From NCBI RefSeq assembly GCF_900141985.1, contig NZ_FQZK01000007.1, forward strand, positions 186,001-250,000: DNA of 64,000 nt, read 5' to 3'. Numbering within the stretch: the first letter of the stretch is position 1; each line of letters opens with the position of its first letter. The position numbers were made by a program, and so were the translations under genes. The notes below the pieces were generated by a model. The model did no database searches. It was not told where the DNA came from and worked only from the letters and a program-made list of their open reading frames with translations. Shown piece by piece: positions 8,696 through 17,423 of the stretch. This DNA comes from Nocardiopsis flavescens. Its GTDB lineage: Bacteria > Actinomycetota > Actinomycetes > Streptosporangiales > Streptosporangiaceae.

Positions 8696-9460
8696 TCAGG
8701 TGGCCTCCGGTACACCCTCCTCGGCCAGGACCTCGCGGTCCCGCCGGTCCAGGGACTCCGCGGGCATCGCGGCCACCAGGTCGGGGCGGTTGCGCGCGGT
8801 CTTGCGCAGCGCCTCGTCGCGCCGCCACCGGTCGACCGCGCCGTGGTTGCCCGACAGCAGGAGCGGCGGCACCTCGCGGTCGCGCCACACGGCGGGCTTG
8901 GTGTAGACGGGGCCCTCCACCAGGTTCTCCATGCCGCCGGAGGCGAAGGAGTCCTGCACCGCCGACTCCCGGTTCCCGAGCACCCCGGGCAGCAGACGGG
9001 TGATCGCCTCGACCATGACGAGCGTGGCCGACTCCCCGCCGTTGAGCACGTAGTCGCCGATGCTCACCTCCTCGACGGGCATCCGGCCGGCGGCGTCCTG
9101 GGCGACCCGGGTGTCGATGCCCTCATAGCGGCCGCAGCCGAACACGAGGCGGCCCTCTCCCGCCAGCCGCTCGGCGTCGGCCTGCCGGAAGGGTCGGCCG
9201 CTGGGGGTGGGCAGGATGAGCCGGGCGGGCGCGTCGCCGACCACGGCGTCCAGCGCCTCGCCCCAGGGCTCGGGCTTCATCACCATGCCGGGGCCGCCGC
9301 CGTAGGGGGTGTCGTCCACGGTGTTGTGGCGGTCGTGCGTCCACGAGCGCAGGTCGTGGACCCGCACGTCGAGCAGTCCGCCGGCGCGCGCCCTGCCGAT
9401 GAGGGAGAGGTCCAGCGGCGCGAAGTAGTCGGGGAAGATGCTGATGATGTCGATGCGCAC
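8696..9460 (-). CDS. trmD: tRNA (guanine-N1)-methyltransferase TrmD
   Basis: TrmD methylates G37 next to the anticodon in a subset of tRNAs, preventing +1 frameshifting. The 254-residue protein has the SPOUT trefoil-knot markers: [13 protein letters not shown] at the start, [16 protein letters not shown], the SAM-binding [10 protein letters not shown], and [17 protein letters not shown], plus [11 protein letters not shown]. It begins 10 bases after rimM ends, so the two are co-transcribed. Confidence 0.97.
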   Translation of the reverse strand: MRIDIISIFPDYFAPLDLSLIGRARAGGLLDVRVHDLRSWTHDRHNTVDDTPYGGGPGMVMKPEPWGEALDAVVGDAPARLILPTPSGRPFRQADAERLAGEGRLVFGCGRYEGIDTRVAQDAAGRMPVEEVSIGDYVLNGGESATLVMVEAITRLLPGVLGNRESAVQDSFASGGMENLVEGPVYTKPAVWRDREVPPLLLSGNHGAVDRWRRDEALRKTARNRPDLVAAMPAESLDRRDREVLAEEGVPEAT

Positions 9461-9470
9461 GGTGCGCCCT

Positions 9471-9983
9471 TCAGTCGGCGAGGTCGAGCAGCCCCGGGGG
9501 CGGGTCCAGGACGATCCGGCCGCCGGGCACGTCCACCTCGGGGACCAGCTCGGTGACGAACGGGACGAGCACCTCCCGGCCGCCGGGGACGGACAGCACC
9601 AGGAGGTCCTGGGCGTGGTGGAGCACGTCGCCCACCGTGCCGACCTCCTCGCCGCCCGTGGTGACGGCGGTCAGGCCGATGAGCTCGTGGTCGTGGAACT
9701 CGTCGGGGTCGCCGGTGGGGGGCAGGTCCTCGGAGTCGACGAGCAGCGAGATCCCGCGCAGCCCCTCGGCGGCGTCGCGGTCGGCGACGCCCTTGAAGCG
9801 CACCAGCAGGCGGCCGCTGTGCACGCGCACCGAGCCGATGGTCAGCGGGCCGACCCCGGACCGGTCCGTCTCCAGGGCCGAGCCCACGGTGAACCGCTCC
9901 TCGGGGGTGTCGGTGCGCACGTCGATGGCGACGTCGCCGCGGATGCCGTGGGCGCGGCCGATGCGGCCGACCACCAAACGCAT
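9471..9983 (-). CDS. rimM: Ribosome maturation factor RimM
   Basis: RimM assists assembly of the 30S head by binding S19. The N-terminal RimM barrel begins [20 protein letters not shown], and the PRC-barrel half contains [20 protein letters not shown] and a [13 protein letters not shown] segment. The ATG at 9983 has a GGAG five bases upstream and fits the family start better than an in-frame extension to 10028; this gives 170 residues. It is preceded by two strong hairpins that separate it from khpA. Confidence 0.95.
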   Translation of the reverse strand: MRLVVGRIGRAHGIRGDVAIDVRTDTPEERFTVGSALETDRSGVGPLTIGSVRVHSGRLLVRFKGVADRDAAEGLRGISLLVDSEDLPPTGDPDEFHDHELIGLTAVTTGGEEVGTVGDVLHHAQDLLVLSVPGGREVLVPFVTELVPEVDVPGGRIVLDPPPGLLDLAD

Positions 9984-10060
9984 GGGAACTCCGTCCTCAC
10001 TCCCGCCCTCGGGCGGGACGCGGGCCAACTCGGGTGCCGGAAGAACACGGCGGGAAATGA

Positions 10061-10126
10061 CCGTGCCCGGGGCCGTGGGGCCCCGGGCACGGATGCGGGG
10101 GCGCCGACCTCGGTCGGCGCCCCCGC
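10061..10126 (-). terminator. Two back-to-back strong hairpins between khpA and rimM
   Basis: A perfect 14-bp stem (10061-10074 with 10079-10092, loop GTGG) is followed three bases later by another perfect 14-bp stem (10095-10108 with 10113-10126, loop CTCG). Neither has a T-run. They lie inside an operon that is normally continuous, so partial termination, RNA processing or 3'-end protection are all possible. Confidence 0.7.
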
Positions 10127-10134
10127 AAGGCGCG

Positions 10135-10377
10135 TCAGCGCACTTCGTTCAGGTCCAGCAGATCCACGCGGACGTAGCGGCCGCCGGCCAGCGCTCCGAT
10201 GACGGTGCGCAGGGCCTTGGCGGTGCGTCCGTTACGGCCGATCACCTTGCCGAGGTCGTCGGGGTGCACCCGGACCTCAAGGACTTTGCCCTTGCGGAGT
10301 CTCTTGACCCGCACCTGGACATCGTCGGTGTTCGCAACGATCCCCTTCACGAGGTGCTCGAGCGCCTCTTCCAGCAC
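10135..10377 (-). CDS. khpA: KhpA-type KH-domain RNA-binding protein
   Basis: This 80-residue protein is essentially one KH domain. The RNA-contacting GxxG loop is visible in LGKVIGRNGRTAKALR. The family partners with KhpB/Jag in RNA binding and affects cell envelope and division in Gram-positives. It starts one base after rpsP stops, the standard rpsP-khpA pair, so both are made from one transcript. Confidence 0.95.
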   Translation of the reverse strand: MLEEALEHLVKGIVANTDDVQVRVKRLRKGKVLEVRVHPDDLGKVIGRNGRTAKALRTVIGALAGGRYVRVDLLDLNEVR

Positions 10378-10378
10378 G

Positions 10379-10822
10379 TCAGGCCTCGCCCTCGGACTTC
10401 TCGGCCTCAGCGGTGTCCGCGGCGGGCTTCTCCGCCTTCTTCTTCGGAGCGGCGGTCTTCTTCTCGGCGCCGGGGAGCACGAGCTCCTTCAGGGCGGCCT
10501 GGAAGGCGGCCTCCTTGGCCTCCGGGTCCTTGGCCTCGGCGGCCTTCAGCGGGGCCGGGGCGGCCAGGCCCTTGAACTTCTGCCAGTCGCCGGTCTTGCG
10601 CAGGAGGACCTTGACCGCGTCGGAGGGCTGGGCGCCCACGCCGAGCCAGTACTGGGCCCGCTCGGAGTCGAGCTCGATGAGGCTCGGGTGCTCCTTGGGG
10701 TGGTACCGGCCGATCTCCTCGATCGCCTTGCCGTCACGCTTGGTGCGGGAGTCGGCGACGACGATGCGGTACTGGGGCGTACGGATCTTGCCCATACGCT
10801 TGAGCTTCAGTTTGACAGCCAC
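10379..10822 (-). CDS. rpsP: 30S ribosomal protein S16
   Basis: The first 85 residues are canonical S16 ([45 protein letters not shown]). The remaining 60 residues are an Ala/Lys/Glu-rich low-complexity tail, as often seen in actinobacteria. It is the first gene of the operon that runs through khpA, rimM and trmD to rplS; ffh ends upstream of it on the same strand. Confidence 0.97.
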   Translation of the reverse strand: MAVKLKLKRMGKIRTPQYRIVVADSRTKRDGKAIEEIGRYHPKEHPSLIELDSERAQYWLGVGAQPSDAVKVLLRKTGDWQKFKGLAAPAPLKAAEAKDPEAKEAAFQAALKELVLPGAEKKTAAPKKKAEKPAADTAEAEKSEGEA

Positions 10823-11001
10823 TGGAGTGGTCTTCTCCCGATTAACGGTTGAGGCGCCCGGCGGGGCGGCCGCGTGGGGTTGCGGAACCCACCGGAACAG
10901 ACGTGGGCGGCGGGCTAGTTAGAGGGCCGGCCCGCCACCGTTAGTCGACTACTCATTGTGCCAGACACCCGCGGGTTCCTTGGACAGCCCCGCGGCGTGG
11001 C

Positions 11002-12594
11002 CTACTTCTCAGGCAGCTTGAAATCGGACAGGTCGGGCATGTTCGGCAGACCGCCGCCGCCGAAGGCGGGCGGCAGCTGGGGCTGACGGCCACCGCCCAG
11101 GCCCGGGGGCAGCTGGGGCTGGGCGTTCTCCTGCTGCTCCTTGCGGCGCTGCTGGCGCTCCAACTCCTGCTGGCGGGCCTTCATCGGGTTGCCGCTGCGC
11201 TGCTTGCCCTTCTTCTTCTGCGCCTTGGCCTTCTTGCGGGCACCGGCGCCGCCACCGCCCATGCCGGGCATCCCCGGGATGCCGGGCATGCCGCCGCTCT
11301 TCATCTTGCGCATGACCTTCTGCGCCTCGAAGAACCGGGTGACCAGGTTGTTGACGTCGCTGACCTGCGTGCCCGAGCCGTTGGCGATGCGCAGGCGGCG
11401 CGAGCCGTTGATCGACTTCGGGTTGGAGCGCTCGCCGGGCGTCATCGACTGGATGATCGCCTGGAGCCGGTCCAGCGCCTTGTCGTCGATGTTGTCGATC
11501 TGGTCGCGCATCTGGCCCATGCCGGGCATCATGCCGAGCAGGTTGCCGATGGGGCCGAGCTTGCGGACCATCATCATCTGCTGGAGGAAGTCGTCCAGCG
11601 TGAAGTCCTCGTCCGACGCCATGGTCGAGGCCATCTTCTGGACTTCGTCCTCGTCGAACGTGCGCTGCGCCTGCTCGATGAGCGTGAGCACGTCACCCAT
11701 GTCCAGGATGCGCGAGGCCATCCGGTCCGGGTGGAACAGGTCGAAGTCTTCGAGCTTCTCGCCCGTGGAGGCGAACATGATGGGGCGGCCGGTGATGTGC
11801 CGGATGGACAGCGCGGCACCGCCGCGCGCGTCGCCGTCGAGCTTGGTGAGGGCGACCGCGTCGTAGCCGACCCCGTCCAGGAACGCCTGCGCGGTGTTGA
11901 CCGCGTCCTGGCCGATCATCGCGTCGACGACGAAGATGATCTCGTCCGGCGAGACGGCGTCGCGGATGTCCGCGGCCTGGCGCATCATCTCGGTGTCCAC
12001 ACCGAGGCGGCCCGCGGTGTCGATGATGACGATGTTGTGGTTGTTGCGCTCGGCGAACTCGACGGACAGGCGCGCGACCTCGACGGGGTCGCCGACGCCG
12101 TTTCCGGGTTCGGGCGCGAAGACGGGGGTCGCGGCGCGTTCGCCGACGACCTGGAGCTGGGTGACCGCGTTGGGACGCTGGAGGTCGGCGGCGACCAGCA
12201 GCGGCGTGTTGCGCTGCGCGCCCAGCCACTTGGCGAGCTTGCCCGCCAGGGTGGTCTTGCCGGCGCCCTGCAGGCCCGCCAGCATGATGACGGTGGGCGG
12301 GTTCTTGGCGTAGCGGATCTGCCGGGTCTCGCCGCCGAGGACCTCGACGAGCTCCTCGTTGACGATCTTGATGACCTGCTGCGCCGGGTTGAGGGCCTTG
12401 GAGACCTCCTCGCCCCGGGAGCGCTCCTTGATCCGCGCGATGAAATCACGGACCACGGGCAGGGCGACGTCCGCCTCCAACAGCGCGAGACGGATCTCCC
12501 GCGCGGTCGCGTTGATGTCCTCCTCGGACAGGCGCCCCTTGCCCCGCAGCGAGGAGAAGACCGATGTCAGCCGGTCGGAAAGCGTCTCGAACAC
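11002..12594 (-). CDS. ffh: Signal recognition particle protein Ffh
   Basis: Ffh binds 4.5S RNA and signal sequences of nascent membrane proteins and docks with FtsY. The GTG at 12594 begins VFETLSDRLTSVFSSLRGKG, the conserved N-domain start; an upstream in-frame extension is low complexity and rejected. This gives 530 residues: N domain (1-95), G domain with P-loop GLQGAGKT at 107-114 and DTAGRLGVD, then a Met-rich M domain with GMMPGMGQM and a long Gln/Pro/Gly-rich tail. Confidence 0.97.
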   Translation of the reverse strand: MFETLSDRLTSVFSSLRGKGRLSEEDINATAREIRLALLEADVALPVVRDFIARIKERSRGEEVSKALNPAQQVIKIVNEELVEVLGGETRQIRYAKNPPTVIMLAGLQGAGKTTLAGKLAKWLGAQRNTPLLVAADLQRPNAVTQLQVVGERAATPVFAPEPGNGVGDPVEVARLSVEFAERNNHNIVIIDTAGRLGVDTEMMRQAADIRDAVSPDEIIFVVDAMIGQDAVNTAQAFLDGVGYDAVALTKLDGDARGGAALSIRHITGRPIMFASTGEKLEDFDLFHPDRMASRILDMGDVLTLIEQAQRTFDEDEVQKMASTMASDEDFTLDDFLQQMMMVRKLGPIGNLLGMMPGMGQMRDQIDNIDDKALDRLQAIIQSMTPGERSNPKSINGSRRLRIANGSGTQVSDVNNLVTRFFEAQKVMRKMKSGGMPGIPGMPGMGGGGAGARKKAKAQKKKGKQRSGNPMKARQQELERQQRRKEQQENAQPQLPPGLGGGRQPQLPPAFGGGGLPNMPDLSDFKLPEK

Positions 12595-12733
12595 GAGTGT
12601 GGCCAGTCCTTCGTCTCGGAATTGGTCTCTAAGCCTACCCGCCCCCCGTCGCACCGCCGGAAAACCCGGCGGCGCCCGGAACGGCGGGGAGGGGCCGGGT
12701 CGCCCCGGCCCCTCCCGGGGTGCTCGCACGGCG

Positions 12734-12765
12734 CCCGGCCGCGGGGGCCGGCCCCCGCGGCCGGG
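12734..12765 (-). terminator. Terminator hairpin after the 12772-13974 lipoprotein gene
   Basis: A perfect 14-bp GC stem (12734-12747 with 12752-12765, loop CCGG) lies just downstream of the lipoprotein stop and upstream of ffh. There is no T-tail, which is common in high-GC actinomycetes. Confidence 0.65.
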
Positions 12766-12771
12766 GGCGGA

Positions 12772-13974
12772 CTAGTCGCCGCCCTCGTCCTCGCCCTCCT
12801 CCTCGGCGGGCTCCCCGCCGCCGGAGAGCGTGGCCTCGCGCTGCTCGTTCAGTGCCTCCAGCATGCTCTCCTGCTGCCCGCCGGGCAGGCCCCGGGTGCT
12901 CAGGGTGGCGTTGCCGTCGATGGTGTAGGTCTGCTGGGTCTGGCTGACGATGTTGTAGTCGGCGCTGCACGACAGGTCCAGCGTGCCGCCCGCCTCCAGG
13001 TTGCCGCTGTCGTCGCAGGTCTGCTCGCCGATGTCGGAGTTGCTGAAGGTCACGTCCATGCGGACGGCGACCGTGCCGCTGCCGGTGCCCGCCGCGTCCC
13101 GGACGGTGCCCGACCAGGTGCAGTTGGGCCCGTCCTCGCAGGCCATGTCGGCCTGGCCGTCCCAGCCGACCTCGATGCGCGCGTCGCGCGCGGAGCCGAG
13201 CTCGTCGGTGGTGGCGGCGACGACCCCGTCGTAGAGCTCCTCGACGGCGGCGGTGTCGGCCTCGGCCAGGTCCAGCCGCACCTGCGGGCCGCTCTCGGCC
13301 TCCGGGGCGAGCAGTTCCTCGACGGCGATGCGCTTGATCAGGCCGGTCTCGGCGTCGATCCACATCTGGTTGCGCTCGCCCGCCAGGTCGACCCGGTGGG
13401 TGAGGGTGCCGTCCAGGTTCTCCTCGACCGCCTCGTCCGACTCCAGCTCGATGCCGCCGAGGATCTCGGCGAGGACCGGCGGGGCGAGCACGGCGCCGGG
13501 GTTGATCCCGGCCTGCGCGGTCGAGGCGCGCACCCAGTTGCCGCCGAACTCGTCGAAGTCGGGGGCGAAGACGCCCTGGTCGAGCCAGAAGTCCTCCAGC
13601 GCCCGGATGAAGATGCGCCCGTCGCCGCTGATGAGGTCGGCCTCGATGCTGCCGGAGCGGATGGTGCCGCTGGCGGCGCCGCCGTCGGCGACGGTGAGCG
13701 CGGCGTCGCGCACGTCGGCGCCCACGCTCTCGGCGACCTGGCCGGTGGCCACCAGGCCCTGGTAGCCGGCGAGCTCCTCCAGCGCCTTCTCCACCAGCGG
13801 TGCCGCGGCCACCGGCTCCGGGGGCTCGGGGCTGGGCTCCTCCTCGCCGCCGCCCGGGCGCAGGCCGCTCAGGTCGATGGAGCATCCGGCCAGGCCGAGC
13901 ACGACCGTCGCACCCGCCGCGGCGAGCGCGGTGCGCCCGCCCCTGCGAAGCCTGTTGTGAATGACCGGCGCCAT
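12772..13974 (-). CDS. Secreted lipoprotein of unknown function
   Basis: The 400-residue product starts with a basic N-terminus, a hydrophobic stretch and the lipobox LGLAGC (lipidated Cys31), so it should be anchored to the outer membrane face. GGAGG four bases before the ATG at 13974 fixes the start. A Pro/Glu linker follows, then a beta-rich domain with repeated WIDAETGLIKRI-type strands that recalls the LppX/LprG fold; that likeness is only suggestive. Paired Cys residues in the C-terminal half (ACEDGPNC, TCDDSGN) may form disulfides. The tail is acidic. It is flanked by amt and ffh. Confidence 0.8.
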   Translation of the reverse strand: MAPVIHNRLRRGGRTALAAAGATVVLGLAGCSIDLSGLRPGGGEEEPSPEPPEPVAAAPLVEKALEELAGYQGLVATGQVAESVGADVRDAALTVADGGAASGTIRSGSIEADLISGDGRIFIRALEDFWLDQGVFAPDFDEFGGNWVRASTAQAGINPGAVLAPPVLAEILGGIELESDEAVEENLDGTLTHRVDLAGERNQMWIDAETGLIKRIAVEELLAPEAESGPQVRLDLAEADTAAVEELYDGVVAATTDELGSARDARIEVGWDGQADMACEDGPNCTWSGTVRDAAGTGSGTVAVRMDVTFSNSDIGEQTCDDSGNLEAGGTLDLSCSADYNIVSQTQQTYTIDGNATLSTRGLPGGQQESMLEALNEQREATLSGGGEPAEEEGEDEGGD

Positions 13975-14269
13975 CTTGCCTCCTGACCCCGCTGCGCGGG
14001 GCACGTACGAATCAGCGTGGTTTCTTCCGGGAGTCCGGTCGGGGTTGCGCCCCCTCGACCCGTTCGTCCCCTGGGATGCGTCCGCGCGCTGGCGGGTTCG
14101 GGTCGGCGCGGGCGTTTCGCGCGATCCGGGCGTGTGACCGGCCCCTGCGGTGCCCTGCCTCCCGACCACACCGCCTGGCAAGGGTATCGAACCACGGCAC
14201 AGAGCACCGCCAACATCCGGCCATTTACGCCACATATGCCACGAAAGCCGCGTTTCCGGAAACAGAAAC
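13975..14269. other. Upstream region of the lipoprotein gene
   Basis: Together with the amt terminator this makes a 380-base gap between amt and the lipoprotein gene. The stretch around 14170-14235 is less GC-rich and probably holds the lipoprotein promoter, but I cannot fix -35/-10 boxes with confidence. Confidence 0.4.
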
Positions 14270-14301
14270 GGGGCCGGCGGGGATCACTCCCCGCCGGCCC
14301 C
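14270..14301 (-). terminator. Rho-independent-like terminator of amt
   Basis: A perfect 14-bp stem (14270-14283 with 14288-14301, loop TCAC) is followed on the minus strand by GTTTCTGTTT, a T-rich tail unusual for this genome. Confidence 0.8.
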
Positions 14302-14354
14302 TGGGTCGCCTCACCGCGTCAGCGGCGCAAGGCCCCCGACCTCGGCGTTGAAGA

Positions 14355-15674
14355 CTAGGCCTTGGCCTGCGATGAGGCCGTCTCCCCGCCCGGAGGCGTC
14401 GGCGAGGAGACCGCTTCGGCCTCCAGCTCGTCGAGTTCGTCGAAGGCGTAGGCCGACTCGGCGTGGAGTTCGTGGTCGAGCCCGTTGGTCTCGACCTCCT
14501 CGGGGATGCGGAACCCGATGACGAGGTCGATGATCTTGCCGATGACGAAGGTGACGACGAAGGAGTAGAGCAGGACGCCGACGACCGAGACGGCCTGGAC
14601 GGCGAGGAGGCCGATGCCGCCCCCGTAGAAGAGCCCGGCGGAGCCGCCGGCGGCCTCGGCGGCCAGGAAGCCCAGGGCGAGGCAGCCGATGATGCCGCCG
14701 ACCATGTGGATGCCGACCACGTCGAGCGCGTCGTCGTACTTGAACTTGAACTTCCAGCTGATGGCGTAGGCGCAGACGGCGCCGGCGATCAGGCCGAGGA
14801 CGATCGCGCCGACCGGGGTGACGTTGGCGGCGGCCGGGGTGATCGCGACCAGGCCCGCGATGGCGCCGGAGGCGAAGCCCAGGGCGCTGACCTTGCCGTA
14901 GCGGATGCGCTCGACGAGCATCCACGCGGCGGTGGCGGCGGCGGTGGCGACCTGGGTGTTGACCAGGGCCAGGCCCGCGGTGGCGTCGGCGGCGTAGGCG
15001 GAGCCCGCGTTGAAGCCGAACCAGCCGAACCAGAGCAGGGACGCGCCGAGCAGGACGAACGGCAGGTTGTGCGGGCGCATCGACTCGGAGCCGAAGCCCT
15101 TGCGGCGGCCGAGCACGAAGGTCAGGGCCAGCGCGGCGGCGCCGGAGTTGATGTGGACCGCGGTGCCGCCGGCGAAGTCGATGACCTCGTAGCCGCCGAT
15201 GGTCAGGTTGCCGATCCAGCCGCTGCCCCAGACCCAGTGGGCGACGGGGAAGTAGACCAGCAGGGCCCACACCGGGGCGAACAGCAGCCAGGCGCCGAAC
15301 TTGGCGCGGTCGGCGATGGCGCCGCTGATCAGGGCGACGGTGATGATGGCGAACATCATCTGGAAGCCCGCGTCGACCAGGAGCGGGTAGCCGCCCTCCG
15401 CGTCGACCTCGCCGATCAGGGAGGTGAGCCCGACGTAGTCGAAGCCGCCGATGAACATGTCCAGGGCGCCGAAGCCCTCGGAGTAGGTCAGGGAGTGGCC
15501 GACCAGGACCCAGAGCACGCTGACCACCGCGATGCTGCCGAAGCTCATCAGCATCATGTTCAGGACGCTCTTGGCCCGCGACATGCCTCCGTAGAAGAAG
15601 GCCAGGCCCGGTGTCATGAGCATCACGAGCGCGGCACTGGCCAGGAGCCAGGCCGTCGTACCGGTGTCAATCAT
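14355..15674 (-). CDS. amt: Ammonium transporter (Amt/MEP family)
   Basis: This conducts ammonium/ammonia through a trimeric membrane channel. Eleven hydrophobic segments fit Amt proteins. Family signatures include LMTPGLAFFYGGMSRAKSV, DFAGGTAVHINSGAAALAL (first pore His) and VVGIHMVGGIIGC (second pore His). The 439-residue length is normal, with an acidic cytoplasmic C-terminal tail. In many actinomycetes amt is followed by glnK and glnD; here the gene ends in a terminator and neither is present, so the PII partner must be elsewhere. A GlnR-like box lies upstream. Confidence 0.96.
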   Translation of the reverse strand: MIDTGTTAWLLASAALVMLMTPGLAFFYGGMSRAKSVLNMMLMSFGSIAVVSVLWVLVGHSLTYSEGFGALDMFIGGFDYVGLTSLIGEVDAEGGYPLLVDAGFQMMFAIITVALISGAIADRAKFGAWLLFAPVWALLVYFPVAHWVWGSGWIGNLTIGGYEVIDFAGGTAVHINSGAAALALTFVLGRRKGFGSESMRPHNLPFVLLGASLLWFGWFGFNAGSAYAADATAGLALVNTQVATAAATAAWMLVERIRYGKVSALGFASGAIAGLVAITPAAANVTPVGAIVLGLIAGAVCAYAISWKFKFKYDDALDVVGIHMVGGIIGCLALGFLAAEAAGGSAGLFYGGGIGLLAVQAVSVVGVLLYSFVVTFVIGKIIDLVIGFRIPEEVETNGLDHELHAESAYAFDELDELEAEAVSSPTPPGGETASSQAKA

Positions 15675-15783
15675 TGCGTCGCCTCCATGAAACGGACGGG
15701 GGATTGTCTGTGAGGGCGGCGGTCAGCGAGCGCATCATCGGGCCCGATGCAGATCACCACGCAGGCAACTTTCCGACCGGGGT

Positions 15784-15821
15784 GTTTCTCGGTGGGACCC
15801 CATGTGTTGCACCGGCGTAAA
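15784..15821 (-). promoter_or_regulatory. Predicted GlnR box upstream of amt
   Basis: On the minus strand the element reads TTTAC-N6-GCAAC-N6-GGTCC-N6-GAAAC, the a1-b1-a2-b2 spacing known for GlnR sites (GTnAC-N6-GnAAC repeated). The a2 half is poor. It lies 110-147 bases before the amt start, where nitrogen-limitation control is expected. Nothing else stands out in 15675-16066. Confidence 0.5.
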
Positions 15822-16066
15822 AGGACTGCCTGCGGTGTTAACGGCCCGTGAACGGACCCCCCGCCCGCGGGCAATGCACGTGCGGCGGCGCAGAGCGGCC
15901 CGCCCCCGCCGAACCCACAGGAACCGGTCGATCACTCCGGGTGACATCTCGCGACGGTGACGGACCGGTTGCCGACAGGTCACCGGGACGTGTAACGCCG
16001 GGGTTTCCCCCGCATGACGCGGGTCACAGGGCGCCGCGGCGTCCGTCGGCCGCGGGCCGGGAGACG

Positions 16067-16103
16067 GCGCGGGCCGGCCCCCGGGAAGGGGGCCGGCCCG
16101 CGC
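16067..16103 (-). terminator. Terminator hairpin downstream of ftsY
   Basis: A perfect 16-bp stem (16067-16082 with 16088-16103, loop GGGAA) begins 17 bases past the ftsY stop. It has no T-tail. Confidence 0.75.
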
Positions 16104-16120
16104 GTCGGCTCCGGGAGGCG

Positions 16121-17299
16121 CTAGCCGAGGATCGCGTCCACGAACACCTCGGGGTCGAACGGCGCCAGGTCGTCGGGGCCCTCGCCCAGGCCGACCAGCT
16201 TGACCGGCACGCCCAGCTCCCGCTGGACCTGCACGATGATGCCGCCCTTGGCGGTGCCGTCCAGCTTGGTCAGCGCGATGCCGGTCACGTTGACCACCTC
16301 GGCGAACACCCGCGCCTGGCGCAGGCCGTTCTGGCCGGTGGTGGCGTCCAGGACCAGCAGCACCTCGTCCACCTGGGACTTCTTCTCCACCACCCGCTTG
16401 ACCTTGCCGAGCTCGTCCATCAGGCCCGTCTTGGTGTGCAGGCGTCCGGCGGTGTCGATGATGACGGTGTCGGCCCCGTCGTCGATGCCCCGGGCCACGG
16501 CGTCGAAGGCCACGCTGGCCGGGTCGGCGCCCTCCTCCTTGCGCACGACCGGCGCGCCCACCCGCGAACCCCAGGTCTGGAGCTGCTCGCTGGCGGCGGC
16601 GCGGAAGGTGTCCGCGGCGCCCAGGACGACCGAGCGGCCGTCGCCCACCAGTACCCGGGCCAGCTTGCCCGTGGTGGTGGTCTTGCCGGTGCCGTTGACG
16701 CCGACGACCATGATGACCGCGGGGCGGTCGCCGTGCGGCGCGGTGCGCACCCCGCGCTCGGCCTCGGTGCGGATCTGCGCGAGCAGTTCCTCGCGCAGCA
16801 GGGCGCGGACCTCGTCGTGGTCGCGGGTCCCCAGCACCTTGACCTTGGTGCGCAGGTTCTCCACGATCTGGGTGGCGGAGGCGACGCCGATGTCGGCGGT
16901 GATGAGGGTGTCCTCGATCTCCTCCCAGGCGTCCTCGTCCAGCGAGGAGGAGGACAGGAGGTTGAGCAGCCCCTGGCCCAGGGCGCTCTGCGACCGGGCC
17001 AGCCGGGCGCGCAGCCGGACCATGCGCCCGGCCGAGGGCGGGGGCGTCTCCAGCTCGGGCTCGGCGGGGGCCGCGGTGGCCCCCTCCCCCGCCGGGGGCG
17101 CCTGGGCCGGCGGGAGGAGGTCGGCCCCCCCGTCCTTCTCCCGGTCCTCCGGGGCGGCCGGCTTCGGTTCCCGGGTGACCTCGGGGGGCGTCTCCTCCTC
17201 ACCCGGCGCGACCGAACGCCGGGTCCTGACCAGGTAGAAGCCGCCGACGGCCAGGAGCACGACGACGATGGCGAGACCTGCGAGCAAGTAGATTTCCAT
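16121..17299 (-). CDS. ftsY: Signal recognition particle receptor FtsY
   Basis: FtsY receives Ffh-ribosome complexes at the membrane. The ATG at 17299 begins MEIYLLAGLAIVVVLL, a true membrane segment (about 4-24) as in actinobacterial FtsY; an acidic/Pro-rich linker runs to about residue 90. The NG domain follows, with P-loop GVNGTGKT at 200-207, DTAGRLHTK and TKLDGTAKGG. Length is 392 residues. In many actinomycetes ftsY follows smc closely; here a 5.3-kb block with btuCF and a protease lies between them. Confidence 0.97.
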   Translation of the reverse strand: MEIYLLAGLAIVVVLLAVGGFYLVRTRRSVAPGEEETPPEVTREPKPAAPEDREKDGGADLLPPAQAPPAGEGATAAPAEPELETPPPSAGRMVRLRARLARSQSALGQGLLNLLSSSSLDEDAWEEIEDTLITADIGVASATQIVENLRTKVKVLGTRDHDEVRALLREELLAQIRTEAERGVRTAPHGDRPAVIMVVGVNGTGKTTTTGKLARVLVGDGRSVVLGAADTFRAAASEQLQTWGSRVGAPVVRKEEGADPASVAFDAVARGIDDGADTVIIDTAGRLHTKTGLMDELGKVKRVVEKKSQVDEVLLVLDATTGQNGLRQARVFAEVVNVTGIALTKLDGTAKGGIIVQVQRELGVPVKLVGLGEGPDDLAPFDPEVFVDAILG

Positions 17300-17423
17300 A
17301 GCCCGCCCAGTCTCCCAGAGTGTTCGACGCGTTCGCATCACGCCGGGGTGGCGCGCCGGGAACGAAGCGGTGTCCGCGCCGGGCCGCCGCGCACCGGGCG
17401 CGGGCGGCCCGCGGGCCCGCCGC

